From Pinirhizobacter soli (GTDB lineage: Bacteria > Pseudomonadota > Gammaproteobacteria > Xanthomonadales > Rhodanobacteraceae): a stretch of 64,000 nucleotides of DNA. Every line of letters begins with the position of its first letter. Within the stretch, counting starts at the first letter, position 1. Below the pieces are notes generated by a model. The model worked only from the letters and a program-made list of their open reading frames with translations. It made no database searches and was not told where the DNA came from. Made by a program: the position numbers and the translations under genes. The stretch covers positions 62,001-126,000 of the forward strand of contig NZ_JADZLQ010000005.1 in assembly GCF_015905305.1 (NCBI RefSeq). The letters run 5' to 3'. Shown one piece after another: positions 8,490 to 17,213 of the stretch.

Positions 8490-9497
8490 CTAGAACCCTT
8501 CCAGCACGATCTTCCCGCGCGCCGTGTGCGATTCGATCTTCTTGTGCGCCTTGCGCAGATTCGCAGCGTTGATGCGGCCGAAATGCTCGCCCATCGTGGT
8601 CTTCAGCGTGCCGTCGTCGATGAGCGCCGATGCACGGGCGAGGATGTCGTGCTGGCGCTGGATGTCGTCGGTGCCGTACACCGAGCGGGTGAACATCGAT
8701 TCCCAGTGCAGGGAAATGGCCTTGGACTTGAGCTTGGTGACATCCAGCGAAGCCGGGTCGTCGATGATGCCAAAACGACCCTGGGCCTTGATGAGGTCCG
8801 GAAGCTGGGCGAAGTAGTCGTCGGTGTGCGTGAGGCTGGCCACGATATCGACCGTATCGATACCGATGGCCTTGAGCTGGTCGGCGAACGGCTTGCCATG
8901 GTCGATCACGTGATGGGCGCCAAGCTCGGTGACCCAGTCTATGGTCTCCTTGCGCGAGGCCGTGCCCACCACGGTGAGCCGGGTGAGCTTGCGTGCCAGC
9001 TGTACCAGGATCGAACCCACGCCACCGCCAGCGCCGATCACCAGCAGCACCTGCCCTTCACCGCCGCCCTCGGCCACGCCCAGGCGGTCGAACAACAGCT
9101 CGTAGGCGGTAAGCGTGGTCAACGGCAGCGCGGCCGCCTGGGCGGCGTCGATACTGCGCGGCTTGGGGCCGGCGATGCGTTCATCGACCAGGGAATATTC
9201 CGCGTACGAACCGGGCCGGGCAATGGAGCCGGCGTAGAACACCTCGTCGCCCTGCTTGAACAGGGTGACCTCGCTCCCCGTCGCCTCTACCGTGCCCACC
9301 GCGTCCCAGCCCAGGATGCGCGGCTCGGTCACCGGCGCGCGGTGGCGCACCTTGGTATCCACTGGATTCACCGCGATGGCCTTGATCGCCACCAGCAGGT
9401 CGCGCGGGCCAGGCGAAGGCTTGGGTAGATCCATCTCGTGCAGGGACGCCGGGTCGTCGATGGGCAGCGCGTTCTGGGTATAGACGATGGCCTTCAT
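8490..9497 (-). CDS. Zinc-binding alcohol dehydrogenase family / quinone oxidoreductase-like protein
   Basis: MDR-superfamily NAD(P)H oxidoreductase of 335 residues. It has the GroES-like N-terminal fold (VNPVDTKVR, DAVGTVEATG) and a Rossmann nucleotide-binding loop GAGGGVGS near residue 155. The structural- and catalytic-zinc cysteine clusters of true alcohol dehydrogenases are absent, so a zinc-independent quinone or enoyl reductase is more likely. ATG 9497 (MKAIVYTQ) has AAGGAAAA upstream and replaces the longer frame to 9566. It is divergent from a LysR regulator, which probably controls it. Confidence 0.87.
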   Translation of the reverse strand: MKAIVYTQNALPIDDPASLHEMDLPKPSPGPRDLLVAIKAIAVNPVDTKVRHRAPVTEPRILGWDAVGTVEATGSEVTLFKQGDEVFYAGSIARPGSYAEYSLVDERIAGPKPRSIDAAQAAALPLTTLTAYELLFDRLGVAEGGGEGQVLLVIGAGGGVGSILVQLARKLTRLTVVGTASRKETIDWVTELGAHHVIDHGKPFADQLKAIGIDTVDIVASLTHTDDYFAQLPDLIKAQGRFGIIDDPASLDVTKLKSKAISLHWESMFTRSVYGTDDIQRQHDILARASALIDDGTLKTTMGEHFGRINAANLRKAHKKIESHTARGKIVLEGF

Positions 9498-9506
9498 GGG
9501 GATTTT

Positions 9507-9562
9507 CCTTATGATGCGAAAAATATAAGGCGTGGGGGCGATTACCCAGCCTACGTATGTAG
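9507..9562. promoter_or_regulatory. Candidate operators in the oxidoreductase/LysR intergenic region
   Basis: Two dyads lie in the 135 bases between the divergent genes. One is CCTTAT (9507-9512) / ATAAGG (9525-9530), which covers the oxidoreductase ribosome-binding site and an AT-rich stretch. The other is CTAC-GTAT-GTAG (9551-9562). LysR regulators commonly bind such interrupted dyads in the promoter shared with their target; which dyad is real is unknown. Confidence 0.35.
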
Positions 9563-9632
9563 CCATGATCCACCTGCCCGGCCGCGTTATCCACCACGTC
9601 GGCGGGAAAGCACTTTCACCGCGGGAGTGAAA

Positions 9633-10553
9633 ATGATTCGCCTGGACGACCTTGGCCTGTTCGTACGCACGGCAGCGCTCGGCAGCTTCTCCAATGCCGC
9701 CCGCGAAGCGGATCTCCTGCCCGGCCAGGCCAGCGCAGCCGTAGCGCGGCTGGAAGCGGAGCTTGGCGTGCGCCTGTTCGCGCGCTCCACCCGCAGCCTG
9801 CGCCTGACACCCGAAGGCCAGTCGTATCTGCCGTATGCGCGCGAGGTGTTGGCTGCGTTGCGCGAAGGCCGCGAGCGCCTGGTCGAAGACTCAGGGGCGT
9901 TGCAGGGCAGCCTGCGCATCGCGGCACCGTCGGACCTTGGCCGCAACGTGCTACTGCCATGGCTCTCCGATTTCAGGCGCCAGCACCCACATCTAGACCT
10001 GCACCTGCACTTCTCCGACCAGGTTGCCGACGTGTTCCGCGACCCCGTGGATGTCGCCATCCGCCTGGGCGCCGTGTCGGATGCAAGCTTCGTGGCCTTG
10101 CCGCTGGTCCCGGGCAATCGCCGCGTGCTGGTGGCCTCCCCTTCCTACCTGGAACGCCGCGGTGCACCGGCTTCGCTGGAAGATCTCCCCAACCACGACT
10201 GCCTGTCCTGGATGATGAAGGGCAACGCTTACGACAAGTGGAGCTTTCCCGTCGATGACGGCTGCCAGGTGGTGCAGGTAAGCCCGGTACTGGTGTGCGA
10301 CGACGCGGACGTGGTCAGGCGCCTGGCCATCGAAGGCCATGGCATTGCCTACAAGTCGTGGCTCGATGTGCGCGCCGACATCGCCTCGGGACGACTGGCG
10401 CAAGTACTTGCCGGACAGCTGGGTGAGCTGGCGCCGCTGCATTTCATCTGCCCACACCGGCAGCAATTCTCGCCGGCCATCCGCCGGCTGCATGCCGCAC
10501 TGCGCGAGCGCTTCGACGAAATCGTCGCAGTCGACGGTCCTGGCCATTACTGA
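9633..10553 (+). CDS. LysR-family transcriptional regulator
   Basis: 306 residues. The N-terminal winged helix-turn-helix covers about residues 1-60 (LGLFVRTAALGSFSNAAREA, then the recognition helix and LGVRLFARSTRSL). The LysR substrate-binding fold starts at about 90 (GSLRIAAPSDLG). Sequence style resembles the CrgA-type LysR group that regulates neighbouring oxidoreductases. ATG 9633 has GGGAG upstream; the open frame to 9438 is not family-like. It is divergently paired with the quinone-oxidoreductase gene, its likely target. Inducer unknown. Confidence 0.9.
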   Translation: MIRLDDLGLFVRTAALGSFSNAAREADLLPGQASAAVARLEAELGVRLFARSTRSLRLTPEGQSYLPYAREVLAALREGRERLVEDSGALQGSLRIAAPSDLGRNVLLPWLSDFRRQHPHLDLHLHFSDQVADVFRDPVDVAIRLGAVSDASFVALPLVPGNRRVLVASPSYLERRGAPASLEDLPNHDCLSWMMKGNAYDKWSFPVDDGCQVVQVSPVLVCDDADVVRRLAIEGHGIAYKSWLDVRADIASGRLAQVLAGQLGELAPLHFICPHRQQFSPAIRRLHAALRERFDEIVAVDGPGHY

Positions 10554-10694
10554 ACTGGCAACGCCACGCCGTGCGCATATGGCCGTCTTGCTCGTCTTCG
10601 GACCATCGGACCGCTATTCTCGCTGTCGCCTGCCCTTTTGATCGCCTGCGATCGCCCCCAAAGGAAGGCCAGCCAACACTTCCAAGGAATGCCC

Positions 10695-12062
10695 GTGTCC
10701 ATCCCCAGCGCCGCTCCCGGCACGCCGATCAGCTCGAGGGACGAGCTCGTCGCTTATGTTGCCCAGGGCGAAAAACCGCTCGCGGATTGGCGCATCGGCA
10801 CCGAACACGAGAAGTTCGGCTTCCGCACCGACGACCTCCATGCCCCCACCTTCGAGGGCGAGCGCGGCATTCGCCGGTTACTCGAGGGCATCGCGAGCCG
10901 CTACGGCTGGGACATCGCCCGCGAGGGCGAGACGCCGGTAGCACTCACCCGTGGCAAGGCCAACATCACGCTGGAGCCCGCGGGGCAGCTGGAGCTTTCC
11001 GGCGCGCCGCTGGAAACCATCCACGAGACCTGTTCGGAAGTCCATACGCACCTGGAAGAAGTGCGCAGCATCGCCGACGGCATGGGCCTGGGCTTCCTGG
11101 GGATGGGCTTCCAGCCGAAGTGGAAGCGCGAGGAAATGCCCTGGATGCCCAAGGGCCGCTACAAGATCATGCGCGAGTACATGCCCAAGGTCGGTTCGCT
11201 CGGCCTGGACATGATGACGCGCACCTGCACGGTGCAGGTGAACCTGGATTTTTCCTCTGAAGCGGACATGGTGAAGAAGTTCCGCGTGGGCCTGGCATTG
11301 CAGCCGATCGCCACCGCGCTCTTCGCCGACTCGCCCTTCACCGAAGGCAAGCCGAACGGTTTCCTGTCCTATCGCTCGCATGTTTGGACCGATACCGACG
11401 CCGATCGCACCGGCATGCTCGATTTCGTCTTCGAGGACGGGTTCGGCTACGAGCGCTATGTCGACTACATCCTCGATGTGCCAATGTATTTTAGCTATCG
11501 CGACGGCAAGTACGTCGATCTTTCTGGCAAGAATTTCCGGCATTTCATGGATGGCAAGCTCGACGCACTGCCGGGCGTGCGGCCCACCATGAAGGACTGG
11601 GCCGACCACCTCACCACCGCCTTCCCGGAAGTGCGCCTGAAGCAGTACCTGGAGATGCGCGGCGCCGATGGTGGCCCCTGGGGTCGCCTGTGTGCGCTGC
11701 CGGCCTTCTGGGTGGGCCTGCTATACGACGACACCGCGCTCGATGCCGCCTGGGACCTGGTCAAGGATTTTTCGAAGGAAGAACGCCACGCGCTGCGCGA
11801 CGGCGTACCCAAGCAGGCTCTGAAGCTACCCTTCCGCGGCCACACGGTGCGGGAGCTTGCCCTGGAGGCGCTGAAGATCGCCGAGCAGGGCCTGAAGCGC
11901 CGCGCACGGGTGAACGGGCGCGGCGCGGATGAGAGCATGTTCCTGGCGCCGCTGAACGAAGTGGCGCTGGCCAACCAGACGCCGGCCGAGCAGAAGCTCG
12001 AGCTGTTCCATGGCGCCTGGGGCGGCTCGGTGGATCCTGTGTTCGGCGAGTTCGCCTACTAG
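10695..12062 (+). CDS. gshA: Glutamate-cysteine ligase
   Basis: First enzyme of glutathione synthesis: ATP-dependent joining of glutamate and cysteine. The 455-residue product belongs to the plant-like/alphaproteobacterial GCS2 class rather than the E. coli class, with the motifs GTEHEKFGF (about 34-42), [15 protein letters not shown] and [11 protein letters not shown] 10695 (VSIPSAAP) is spaced correctly from AAGGA at 10684-10688; the ATG at 10689 is a possible alternative. No gshB is nearby. The gene ends eight bases before the convergent AhpD-like gene. Confidence 0.92.
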   Translation: MSIPSAAPGTPISSRDELVAYVAQGEKPLADWRIGTEHEKFGFRTDDLHAPTFEGERGIRRLLEGIASRYGWDIAREGETPVALTRGKANITLEPAGQLELSGAPLETIHETCSEVHTHLEEVRSIADGMGLGFLGMGFQPKWKREEMPWMPKGRYKIMREYMPKVGSLGLDMMTRTCTVQVNLDFSSEADMVKKFRVGLALQPIATALFADSPFTEGKPNGFLSYRSHVWTDTDADRTGMLDFVFEDGFGYERYVDYILDVPMYFSYRDGKYVDLSGKNFRHFMDGKLDALPGVRPTMKDWADHLTTAFPEVRLKQYLEMRGADGGPWGRLCALPAFWVGLLYDDTALDAAWDLVKDFSKEERHALRDGVPKQALKLPFRGHTVRELALEALKIAEQGLKRRARVNGRGADESMFLAPLNEVALANQTPAEQKLELFHGAWGGSVDPVFGEFAY

Positions 12063-12069
12063 GCCTTCG

Positions 12070-12369
12070 CTAGAAGCAATGCGCGCCGTGCGTGACCGCG
12101 CCACCGGCGCGGATCGCCGCGGCGACGAGCGTGGCTTCGGCCAGCATCGCATCGGTGGCGCCTGCGTCGCGCGCCGCCTTGGTATGGATCTCGATGCAAT
12201 AAGGGCATTGCGTGGTCAGCGCCACGCCGATCGCGATCAGTTGCTTGACCTGTCCCGACAAAGCACCTTCGGCGAAGGCCGCCTTGTCGAAGGCCCAGAA
12301 CGCCTTCATCGCTTCGGGCGCACCCTTGTCCAGGTGCTTTAAGTTGTCGAGCTTTTTCATGTCGTGCAT
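12070..12369 (-). CDS. Carboxymuconolactone decarboxylase/AhpD-like family protein
   Basis: Small all-helical protein of 99 residues carrying QCPYCIEIH: C55 and C58 with H62, the CxxC...H arrangement of AhpD-type alkylhydroperoxidases. Such proteins reduce peroxides or act as thiol relays, often as trimers. Start 12369 (MHDMKKLDN) was chosen because AGGA lies nine bases upstream; ATGs at 12390 and 12360 are alternatives. It is convergent with gshA, which fits a thiol-redox theme though the two are not cotranscribed. Confidence 0.85.
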   Translation of the reverse strand: MHDMKKLDNLKHLDKGAPEAMKAFWAFDKAAFAEGALSGQVKQLIAIGVALTTQCPYCIEIHTKAARDAGATDAMLAEATLVAAAIRAGGAVTHGAHCF

Positions 12370-12495
12370 GGCATGCAGTCCTGTAGTCATCAGAGGACCG
12401 GCTGCCCCTGCACGGCCGGCAGCGGACGATGATAGGCGCTCGCCCACGCCACGAAACTAGGGCATTTCGAACTAGGCCATTCCGCCGGGTGAAGC

Positions 12496-12541
12496 ATCCC
12501 TCGCCATGGCGCGCCCGTGCCGGGCCGCCATGGCGAGGGAT
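12496..12541. repeat. Long hairpin downstream of the M3 peptidase gene
   Basis: A 16-bp perfect inverted repeat (12496-12511 / 12526-12541, sequence beginning ATCCCTCGCCATGGCG). It continues, after one bulged C, into GCCCG/CGGGC around a TGC loop, so about 21 bp in all. It sits 13 bases beyond the peptidase stop on the minus strand. No T tract follows, so it looks more like a 3'-end stabiliser or Rho-assisted terminator than a classic intrinsic one. Confidence 0.6.
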
Positions 12542-12553
12542 AAAAGCCGGCAA

Positions 12554-14740
12554 TTACTTCTGCAAACCGCGGTTCTTCAGCATCGGTGCAATCTGCGGAT
12601 CGGCGCCGCGCCAGTCGCGATAGAGCTTGCCCAGCTCCACGGTGTTGCCGCGCGAGAGCACCATCTCGCGGAAGCGCTGGCCGTTTTCGGGTGTCATGCC
12701 GCCCTTGTCGACGAAACCCTGGAAGGCGTCGTCGGCGAGCATCTGGGTCCACAGGTAAGCGTAGTAGCCGGCGGCGTACTCGTTGCCCCAGATGTGCTGG
12801 AAGTAGCTTGAGCGGTAGCGCGGCGGCACCTGCGGATTGTCCATGCCGGTCTTCTTCAGCGCTGCTGCTTCGAAGGCATCGGCATCCTGCTTCGGCGCGT
12901 CGGAGGCGATGGAGTGCCACTGCATGTCCAATAGCGCTGCGCCGATGACTTCGCTCATCGCATAGCCCTGGTTGAAGTCACGCGCGTTCTGGATCTTCTG
13001 CACCAGCTCCGCCGGCATCGGTGCGTGCGTCTGGTAGTGCTTGGCGTAGTTGGCGAAGATCTTCGGATCGGTTGCCCAGTGCTCGTTGAACTGCGACGGG
13101 AATTCGACGAAGTCGCGCGGCGTGTTGGCGCCGGACAGGCTCGGGTACTGCGTATTGGCGAAGATGCCATGCAGACCGTGGCCGAACTCGTGGAACATGG
13201 TGACCACATCGTCGAAGCTGATCAGCGCCGGCTGGCCATCGGCCGGCTTGGTGAAGTTGCACACGTTGTAGATCACCGGCTTGTCGCCCAGCAACTTCGA
13301 CTGGTCGACGAAGTTGCTCATCCAGGCGCCGCCGTTCTTATTGTCGCGCTTGTAGTAGTCGGCATAGAACAGCGCAAGCGAGGTGCCGTCCTTGTCGAAC
13401 ACCTCGAACACACGCACGTCCGGCTGGTAGACGGGGATGTCCTTGCGTTCCTTGAAGGTGAGGCCGTAAAGCTGGTTGGCCGCATAGAACACGCCGTTCT
13501 GCAGCACGTTATCCAGTTCGAAGTACGGCTTGACCTGCGATTCGTCCAGGTCGTACTTGGCCTTGCGTACCTGCTCGGCGTAGATGTTCCAATCCCATGG
13601 CTGCAGCTTGAAGCCGCCGTGCTGCTTGTCGATCACCGCCTGGATGTCCTTGCCCTCGGCGTGGGCGCGGGCCACGGCAGCGGGGGCAAGCTTTTCCATG
13701 AAGCCTTCGGCGGCCTCGGGCGTCTTGGCCATCTGGTCGGTCAATTCCCAGGCAGCGAAATTAGGCGAACCCAGCAGCTTCGCGCGCTGGGCGCGCAACT
13801 GCGCGATGCGCACGATCAGATCGCGCGTATCGTTGGCGTCACCCTTCTCGGCGCGGCCCCAGGAAGCCTTGAACAGCTTCTCGCGCATTGCGCGGTCGGT
13901 AAGGAACTGCAGCAACGGCTGCTGCGTGGTGTTTTGCAGCACCAGCACCCATTTGCCGTCGAGGTTGCGGTCTTTTGCCGCCTGCGCCGCGGCAGCGATG
14001 TCGGCATCGGAAAGGCCGGCCAGCTGCTTCTTGTCGTCCACCACCACGGCGCCGTCCTTGCTGGCGGCCAAGAGCTTGTTGGTGAACTGCGTGGACAGCG
14101 TGGACAGCTCGCCGTTGTACTTCTTCAGCTGTTCTTTCTGCTCGTCGTTGAGGTTCGCGCCGTTGTGCACGAAATCATCGTGGTACCACTCCACCAGGCG
14201 CTGGTCTTCCGGCTGAAGGTTCAGCTTCTGGCGGTCGTCGTAGACTTTCTTGATGCGGGCGAAGAGCTTCGGGTTGAGGTAGATCGCATCCTGGTTCGCG
14301 GCAAGCTTGGGCGCTTCGTCTTCCTGGATCTTCTGCAAGGCGTCGTTGGTATTGGCGCCGGTCAGGGCATCGAACACGCGGTTCACGCGCGTGAGCAACG
14401 CGCCGGAGCGCTCCAGCGCCACGAAGGTGTTGTCGAAGGTGGGCTCCGCCGTCTGATTGGCGATCTGCTCCACTTCGGACAGTTTCTGGCGCATGCCTTC
14501 TTCGAACGCCGGCTGGAAGTCCGAATCCTTGATCTTGGTGAAGTCCGGCGCGTGGAACGGCAGGTTGCTTTCCGTATAGAACGGATTGGCCTGCGAAGCC
14601 GCCGAGGCGGAGGTGGTGGCCGTCGCAGGCGCGCTGGCCGCGGTACCGGGCGATGCCGGGGCTTCGGTTTGGTCGGTGTGCGACGAGCAGGCGCCGAGGG
14701 CAAGGGAGCTTGCGATCACGAGGTGGCGGATCCGGAGCAT
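12554..14740 (-). CDS. dcp: M3 family metallopeptidase, peptidyl-dipeptidase Dcp type, lipoprotein
   Basis: Zinc oligopeptidase of 728 residues. The N-terminus MLRIRHLVIASSLALGAC is a lipoprotein signal (LGAC lipobox), followed by a Thr/Ala/Ser-rich linker, so the enzyme is probably a membrane-anchored periplasmic protein. The zinc motif HEFGH is at residues 517-521 (HEFGHGLHG). Dcp-type enzymes release C-terminal dipeptides from oligopeptides. ATG 14740 has AAGGAAAA upstream; the frame to 14785 lacks a signal peptide. Most E. coli-type Dcp are not lipoproteins, but lipidated versions are common in Xanthomonadales. Confidence 0.9.
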   Translation of the reverse strand: MLRIRHLVIASSLALGACSSHTDQTEAPASPGTAASAPATATTSASAASQANPFYTESNLPFHAPDFTKIKDSDFQPAFEEGMRQKLSEVEQIANQTAEPTFDNTFVALERSGALLTRVNRVFDALTGANTNDALQKIQEDEAPKLAANQDAIYLNPKLFARIKKVYDDRQKLNLQPEDQRLVEWYHDDFVHNGANLNDEQKEQLKKYNGELSTLSTQFTNKLLAASKDGAVVVDDKKQLAGLSDADIAAAAQAAKDRNLDGKWVLVLQNTTQQPLLQFLTDRAMREKLFKASWGRAEKGDANDTRDLIVRIAQLRAQRAKLLGSPNFAAWELTDQMAKTPEAAEGFMEKLAPAAVARAHAEGKDIQAVIDKQHGGFKLQPWDWNIYAEQVRKAKYDLDESQVKPYFELDNVLQNGVFYAANQLYGLTFKERKDIPVYQPDVRVFEVFDKDGTSLALFYADYYKRDNKNGGAWMSNFVDQSKLLGDKPVIYNVCNFTKPADGQPALISFDDVVTMFHEFGHGLHGIFANTQYPSLSGANTPRDFVEFPSQFNEHWATDPKIFANYAKHYQTHAPMPAELVQKIQNARDFNQGYAMSEVIGAALLDMQWHSIASDAPKQDADAFEAAALKKTGMDNPQVPPRYRSSYFQHIWGNEYAAGYYAYLWTQMLADDAFQGFVDKGGMTPENGQRFREMVLSRGNTVELGKLYRDWRGADPQIAPMLKNRGLQK

Positions 14741-14774
14741 GGTGGTTTTCCTTTCAGGCAAGCCACGGATCGTA

Positions 14775-14793
14775 GCGGGCCGCACAGGCCCGC
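14775..14793 (-). terminator. Short GC-rich hairpin between the bioD-linked gene and dcp
   Basis: GCGGGCC (14775-14781) / GGCCCGC (14787-14793), a perfect 7-bp stem with a five-base loop, beyond the stop of the minus-strand unknown gene and upstream of dcp. There is no T tract. Possible end of the bioD transcript. Confidence 0.4.
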
Positions 14794-14825
14794 GCCATGG
14801 CAGAAAGGCACGTCCGGCAGGTGGG

Positions 14826-15170
14826 TCAGGCCGCCTTTATGTCGCGAATATTCCAGGACGAGCCGATCAGCCAAGTCAGCCGCTGCTTGACGATGCTCAT
14901 TGGCAAGGTAGTGACCAACTCGATCTCCGAGCGGCTGGTTTCCTTGCCCGTGGCTTCCGCCGAAGCGTCGGTGACACCCAGCGAGGGATCGACGTCGTCG
15001 GGTTCGGCCTGCAGGGCTTTCCAGCGCTGGAACAGCCCGTCGCTGCGCATGGCGTCGGTGACCGCCGCCGCCAGGGCGACCGGGCCGATGCCCTCGAAAG
15101 CGAGCGAGGGTTCACGGGCTTTGGCCGCGGCCAGGTTGTCCACCGAGAGGTAATAACGTTGTCTGCTCAT
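14826..15170 (-). CDS. Uncharacterised protein translationally coupled to bioD
   Basis: 114 residues, function not recognised. The N-terminal half reads like a small alpha/beta domain (MSRQRYYLSVDNLAAAK). A low-complexity middle (about 57-80, Asp/Glu/Thr-rich) follows, then a C-terminal segment SIVKQRLTWLIGSSWN. No membrane span or signal peptide. Its ATG overlaps the bioD stop (ATGA), so it is made from the bioD transcript. Codon use matches its neighbours. No homology-based role can be given. Confidence 0.7.
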   Translation of the reverse strand: MSRQRYYLSVDNLAAAKAREPSLAFEGIGPVALAAAVTDAMRSDGLFQRWKALQAEPDDVDPSLGVTDASAEATGKETSRSEIELVTTLPMSIVKQRLTWLIGSSWNIRDIKAA

Positions 15171-15877
15171 GGCGTGTTGATAAGCCAGCGCTCGTGAATT
15201 TGTCGTGCTGCCGCGGCCAGCGCCGGCACCGCGGGTTGATCGTGCCCGAGGATGCCCAGGCACGGCGCGGGCAGCACGTGGCTCAAGGTGGCGATATTGT
15301 CGTCCAGGGCTTCCATCGCCGGGTCCACCTGGTTCCCGATCCACCCCATCAGCTCGCAGCCATCGGCCACGATGGCTCGCGCCGAAAGCTGGGCATGGCT
15401 GATGCAACCCAGGCGAAGGCCCACTACAAGGATTACCGGCAGCTTCCACTGGCGCGGGATGTCCGACGCCTGCAGCGCGGGACCCAGCGGCACCAGCCAG
15501 CCACCCACGCCTTCCACCACGACCAGGTCGTGGCCGGATCCAAGACGATCGAACGCGGCGCGCAGAATGCTCACGTCGATGTCCACCCCGGAACGCCGCG
15601 CGGCCACGTGCGGGGCCACCGCGTTGGCCAGGGCAACCGGGTTAACGTCGTCATAGACTGGCTGCGGGTAGCTGGCCGCCTGCAGGGCCAGCGCGTCGTC
15701 GTTGCGCAAGCCCTCGGGCGTGACCACGCAACCGCTGGCCACCGGCTTCATCCCGGCCACACGCGTGCCAAGGGCCGCCAGCGCGCCCACCAGACCCGAC
15801 GCCACCCAGGTCTTGCCGATGCCGGTATCGGTACCGGCGATGAAAACCGCCCCTTTCACCTTGCTTAGCCCTTGCAT
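15167..15877 (-). CDS. bioD: Dethiobiotin synthetase
   Basis: ATP-dependent carboxylation of 7,8-diaminopelargonate to dethiobiotin, the penultimate step of biotin synthesis. 236 residues, family size. The P-loop GTDTGIGKT is at residues 15-23 and the conserved EGVGGWLVPL lies near the middle. The start at 15877 (MQGLSKVKG) has no strong ribosome-binding site; the frame opens further to 15970 but overlaps the divergent msrC there. No other biotin gene is in the window. Confidence 0.92.
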   Translation of the reverse strand: MQGLSKVKGAVFIAGTDTGIGKTWVASGLVGALAALGTRVAGMKPVASGCVVTPEGLRNDDALALQAASYPQPVYDDVNPVALANAVAPHVAARRSGVDIDVSILRAAFDRLGSGHDLVVVEGVGGWLVPLGPALQASDIPRQWKLPVILVVGLRLGCISHAQLSARAIVADGCELMGWIGNQVDPAMEALDDNIATLSHVLPAPCLGILGHDQPAVPALAAAARQIHERWLINTP

Positions 15878-15935
15878 GCCCGCGCCACAGCCGCCATAAC
15901 GGCGCGACGAATACTTAAGAAAAGGCTGTCCCGCC

Positions 15936-16427
15936 ATGTTCGAGCACAAGACCATCGACACCGCCGACAAAACCGCCTTCTATGCGGAACTTGCCCAGCA
16001 GGCCGGTGGACTGATGACCGGCGAGACCAACCTGATTGCCAACGCGGCCAACTTCGCCGCGCTGATGTTCAACGCCCTGCCGGACGTGAACTGGGCGGGA
16101 TTCTACCTTTACGACGGTCAGGAATTGGTCGTCGGCCCCTTCCAGGGCAAGCCTGCCTGCATCCGTATCGCGCTGGGCCGCGGCGTCTGCGGCACGGCCG
16201 CTTCGATGCGCGAAACCCAGCTGGTGGAAGACGTCAACGCCTTCGATGGTCACATCGCCTGCGACGCGGCATCGGCGTCGGAAATCGTGGTGCCGCTGGT
16301 GCGCGCGGACGGCAGCCTGCTGGGCGTGTGGGATGTGGACAGCCCGACGGTGGCGCGCTTCGACCAAGCCGACCGCGCCGGCATGGAGCTGGCCTGCGCC
16401 GCCTTCATGCGCGCCAACGGCGGTTAG
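15936..16427 (+). CDS. msrC: Free methionine-R-sulfoxide reductase (GAF domain)
   Basis: Reduces free methionine-R-sulfoxide with thioredoxin. The 163-residue single GAF domain has cysteines C75, C85 and C109, spaced by 10 and 24 residues as in characterised fRMsr enzymes, in the contexts PACIRI, GVCGTA and HIACDAAS. Conservation of all three argues for catalysis rather than signalling. It is divergent from bioD. The 3' end overlaps the convergent engB by four bases. Confidence 0.93.
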   Translation: MFEHKTIDTADKTAFYAELAQQAGGLMTGETNLIANAANFAALMFNALPDVNWAGFYLYDGQELVVGPFQGKPACIRIALGRGVCGTAASMRETQLVEDVNAFDGHIACDAASASEIVVPLVRADGSLLGVWDVDSPTVARFDQADRAGMELACAAFMRANGG

Positions 16428-17068
16428 TCGCGCGGGGATACCAGCAATTGCTGGACGCGTGCGCGCGCTTCGTCCACGCCGGTCTTTTCAGACGAGGAGA
16501 AGATCTGCGCGGTGGCGTTGTGCCAGCCCTCGCGGTTGTACTCGTTGCGCAGTGCCTGCAACGCCGAGCCCGCCTGGCCACGGGAGATCTTGTCGGCCTT
16601 GGTCAGCAGTACATGGCAGGGCAACCGGGTGCCGGCGCAGAAGCCCAGCATCATGCGGTCGAAGTCCTTCAGCGGATGGCGGATATCGACGATGAGGATC
16701 AGGCCGCGCAGGCTCTCGCGCTGGTGCAGGTAGAGATCGATCTCGGCCTTCCAGTGCTCGCGGAGGTCTTCGGGCACCTTGGCGTAGCCGTAGCCCGGAA
16801 GGTCGATCAACCGGGCATCCAGGGGATTTCCGGCCGTGTCCACTTTGGCAGGCAGGCTGAAAACCACCAGCTGCTGCGTGCGGCCGGGCGTCTTGGACGT
16901 TCGGGCCAGGCCCTTGTGGGCGGTGAGCGCATTCAGGGCACTGGACTTGCCGGCATTGGAACGGCCGGCAAAGGCAACCTCCGCGCCGCGATCGGCGGGC
17001 ATCTGGCCGATGCGGTGGGCGGCGAGCACGAATTCGGCGCCCTGCAGGGGGTTGGGGATCGGGGACAT
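16424..17068 (-). CDS. engB: Ribosome biogenesis GTP-binding protein EngB (YihA/YsxC)
   Basis: GTPase of the TrmE-Era-EngA-EngB-Septin group needed for 50S assembly. 214 residues; G1 GRSNAGKSS at about 35-43, G3 DLPGYG near 94, G4 TKAD near 156. The start at 17068 gives a normal family N-terminus (MSPIPNPLQGAEFVLAAH). It lies divergent to the cytochrome c4 gene, an arrangement common in gammaproteobacteria. Confidence 0.94.
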   Translation of the reverse strand: MSPIPNPLQGAEFVLAAHRIGQMPADRGAEVAFAGRSNAGKSSALNALTAHKGLARTSKTPGRTQQLVVFSLPAKVDTAGNPLDARLIDLPGYGYAKVPEDLREHWKAEIDLYLHQRESLRGLILIVDIRHPLKDFDRMMLGFCAGTRLPCHVLLTKADKISRGQAGSALQALRNEYNREGWHNATAQIFSSSEKTGVDEARARVQQLLVSPRD

Positions 17069-17123
17069 GGGGTCGGGCCTTGGGGGGATGCCGCGGCTGG
17101 GCAGATCGTCAGTTTAATGTGGT

Positions 17124-17153
17124 TTGACTCAACTTCGGCCGCACGGGGATAAT
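17124..17153 (+). promoter_or_regulatory. Sigma70-type promoter of the cytochrome c4-dsb run
   Basis: TTGACT (17124-17129), an 18-base spacer and GATAAT (17148-17153), five matches each to the -35 and -10 consensus. Predicted transcription start is near 17160, about 54 bases before the cytochrome c4 ATG. This is the best promoter match seen in the window. Confidence 0.65.
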
Positions 17154-17213
17154 CTTGGGGTTTCGACGCGCGGTGCGCGCGGCGTGTTCAATGCTTCCCC
17201 TTGGAGAGAAAGT

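Noticed and set aside
13025-14890. 621-codon open frame on the plus strand opposite the M3 peptidase
   Set aside because: Antisense frame created by GC bias; the peptidase strand has the HEFGH motif and a lipoprotein signal.
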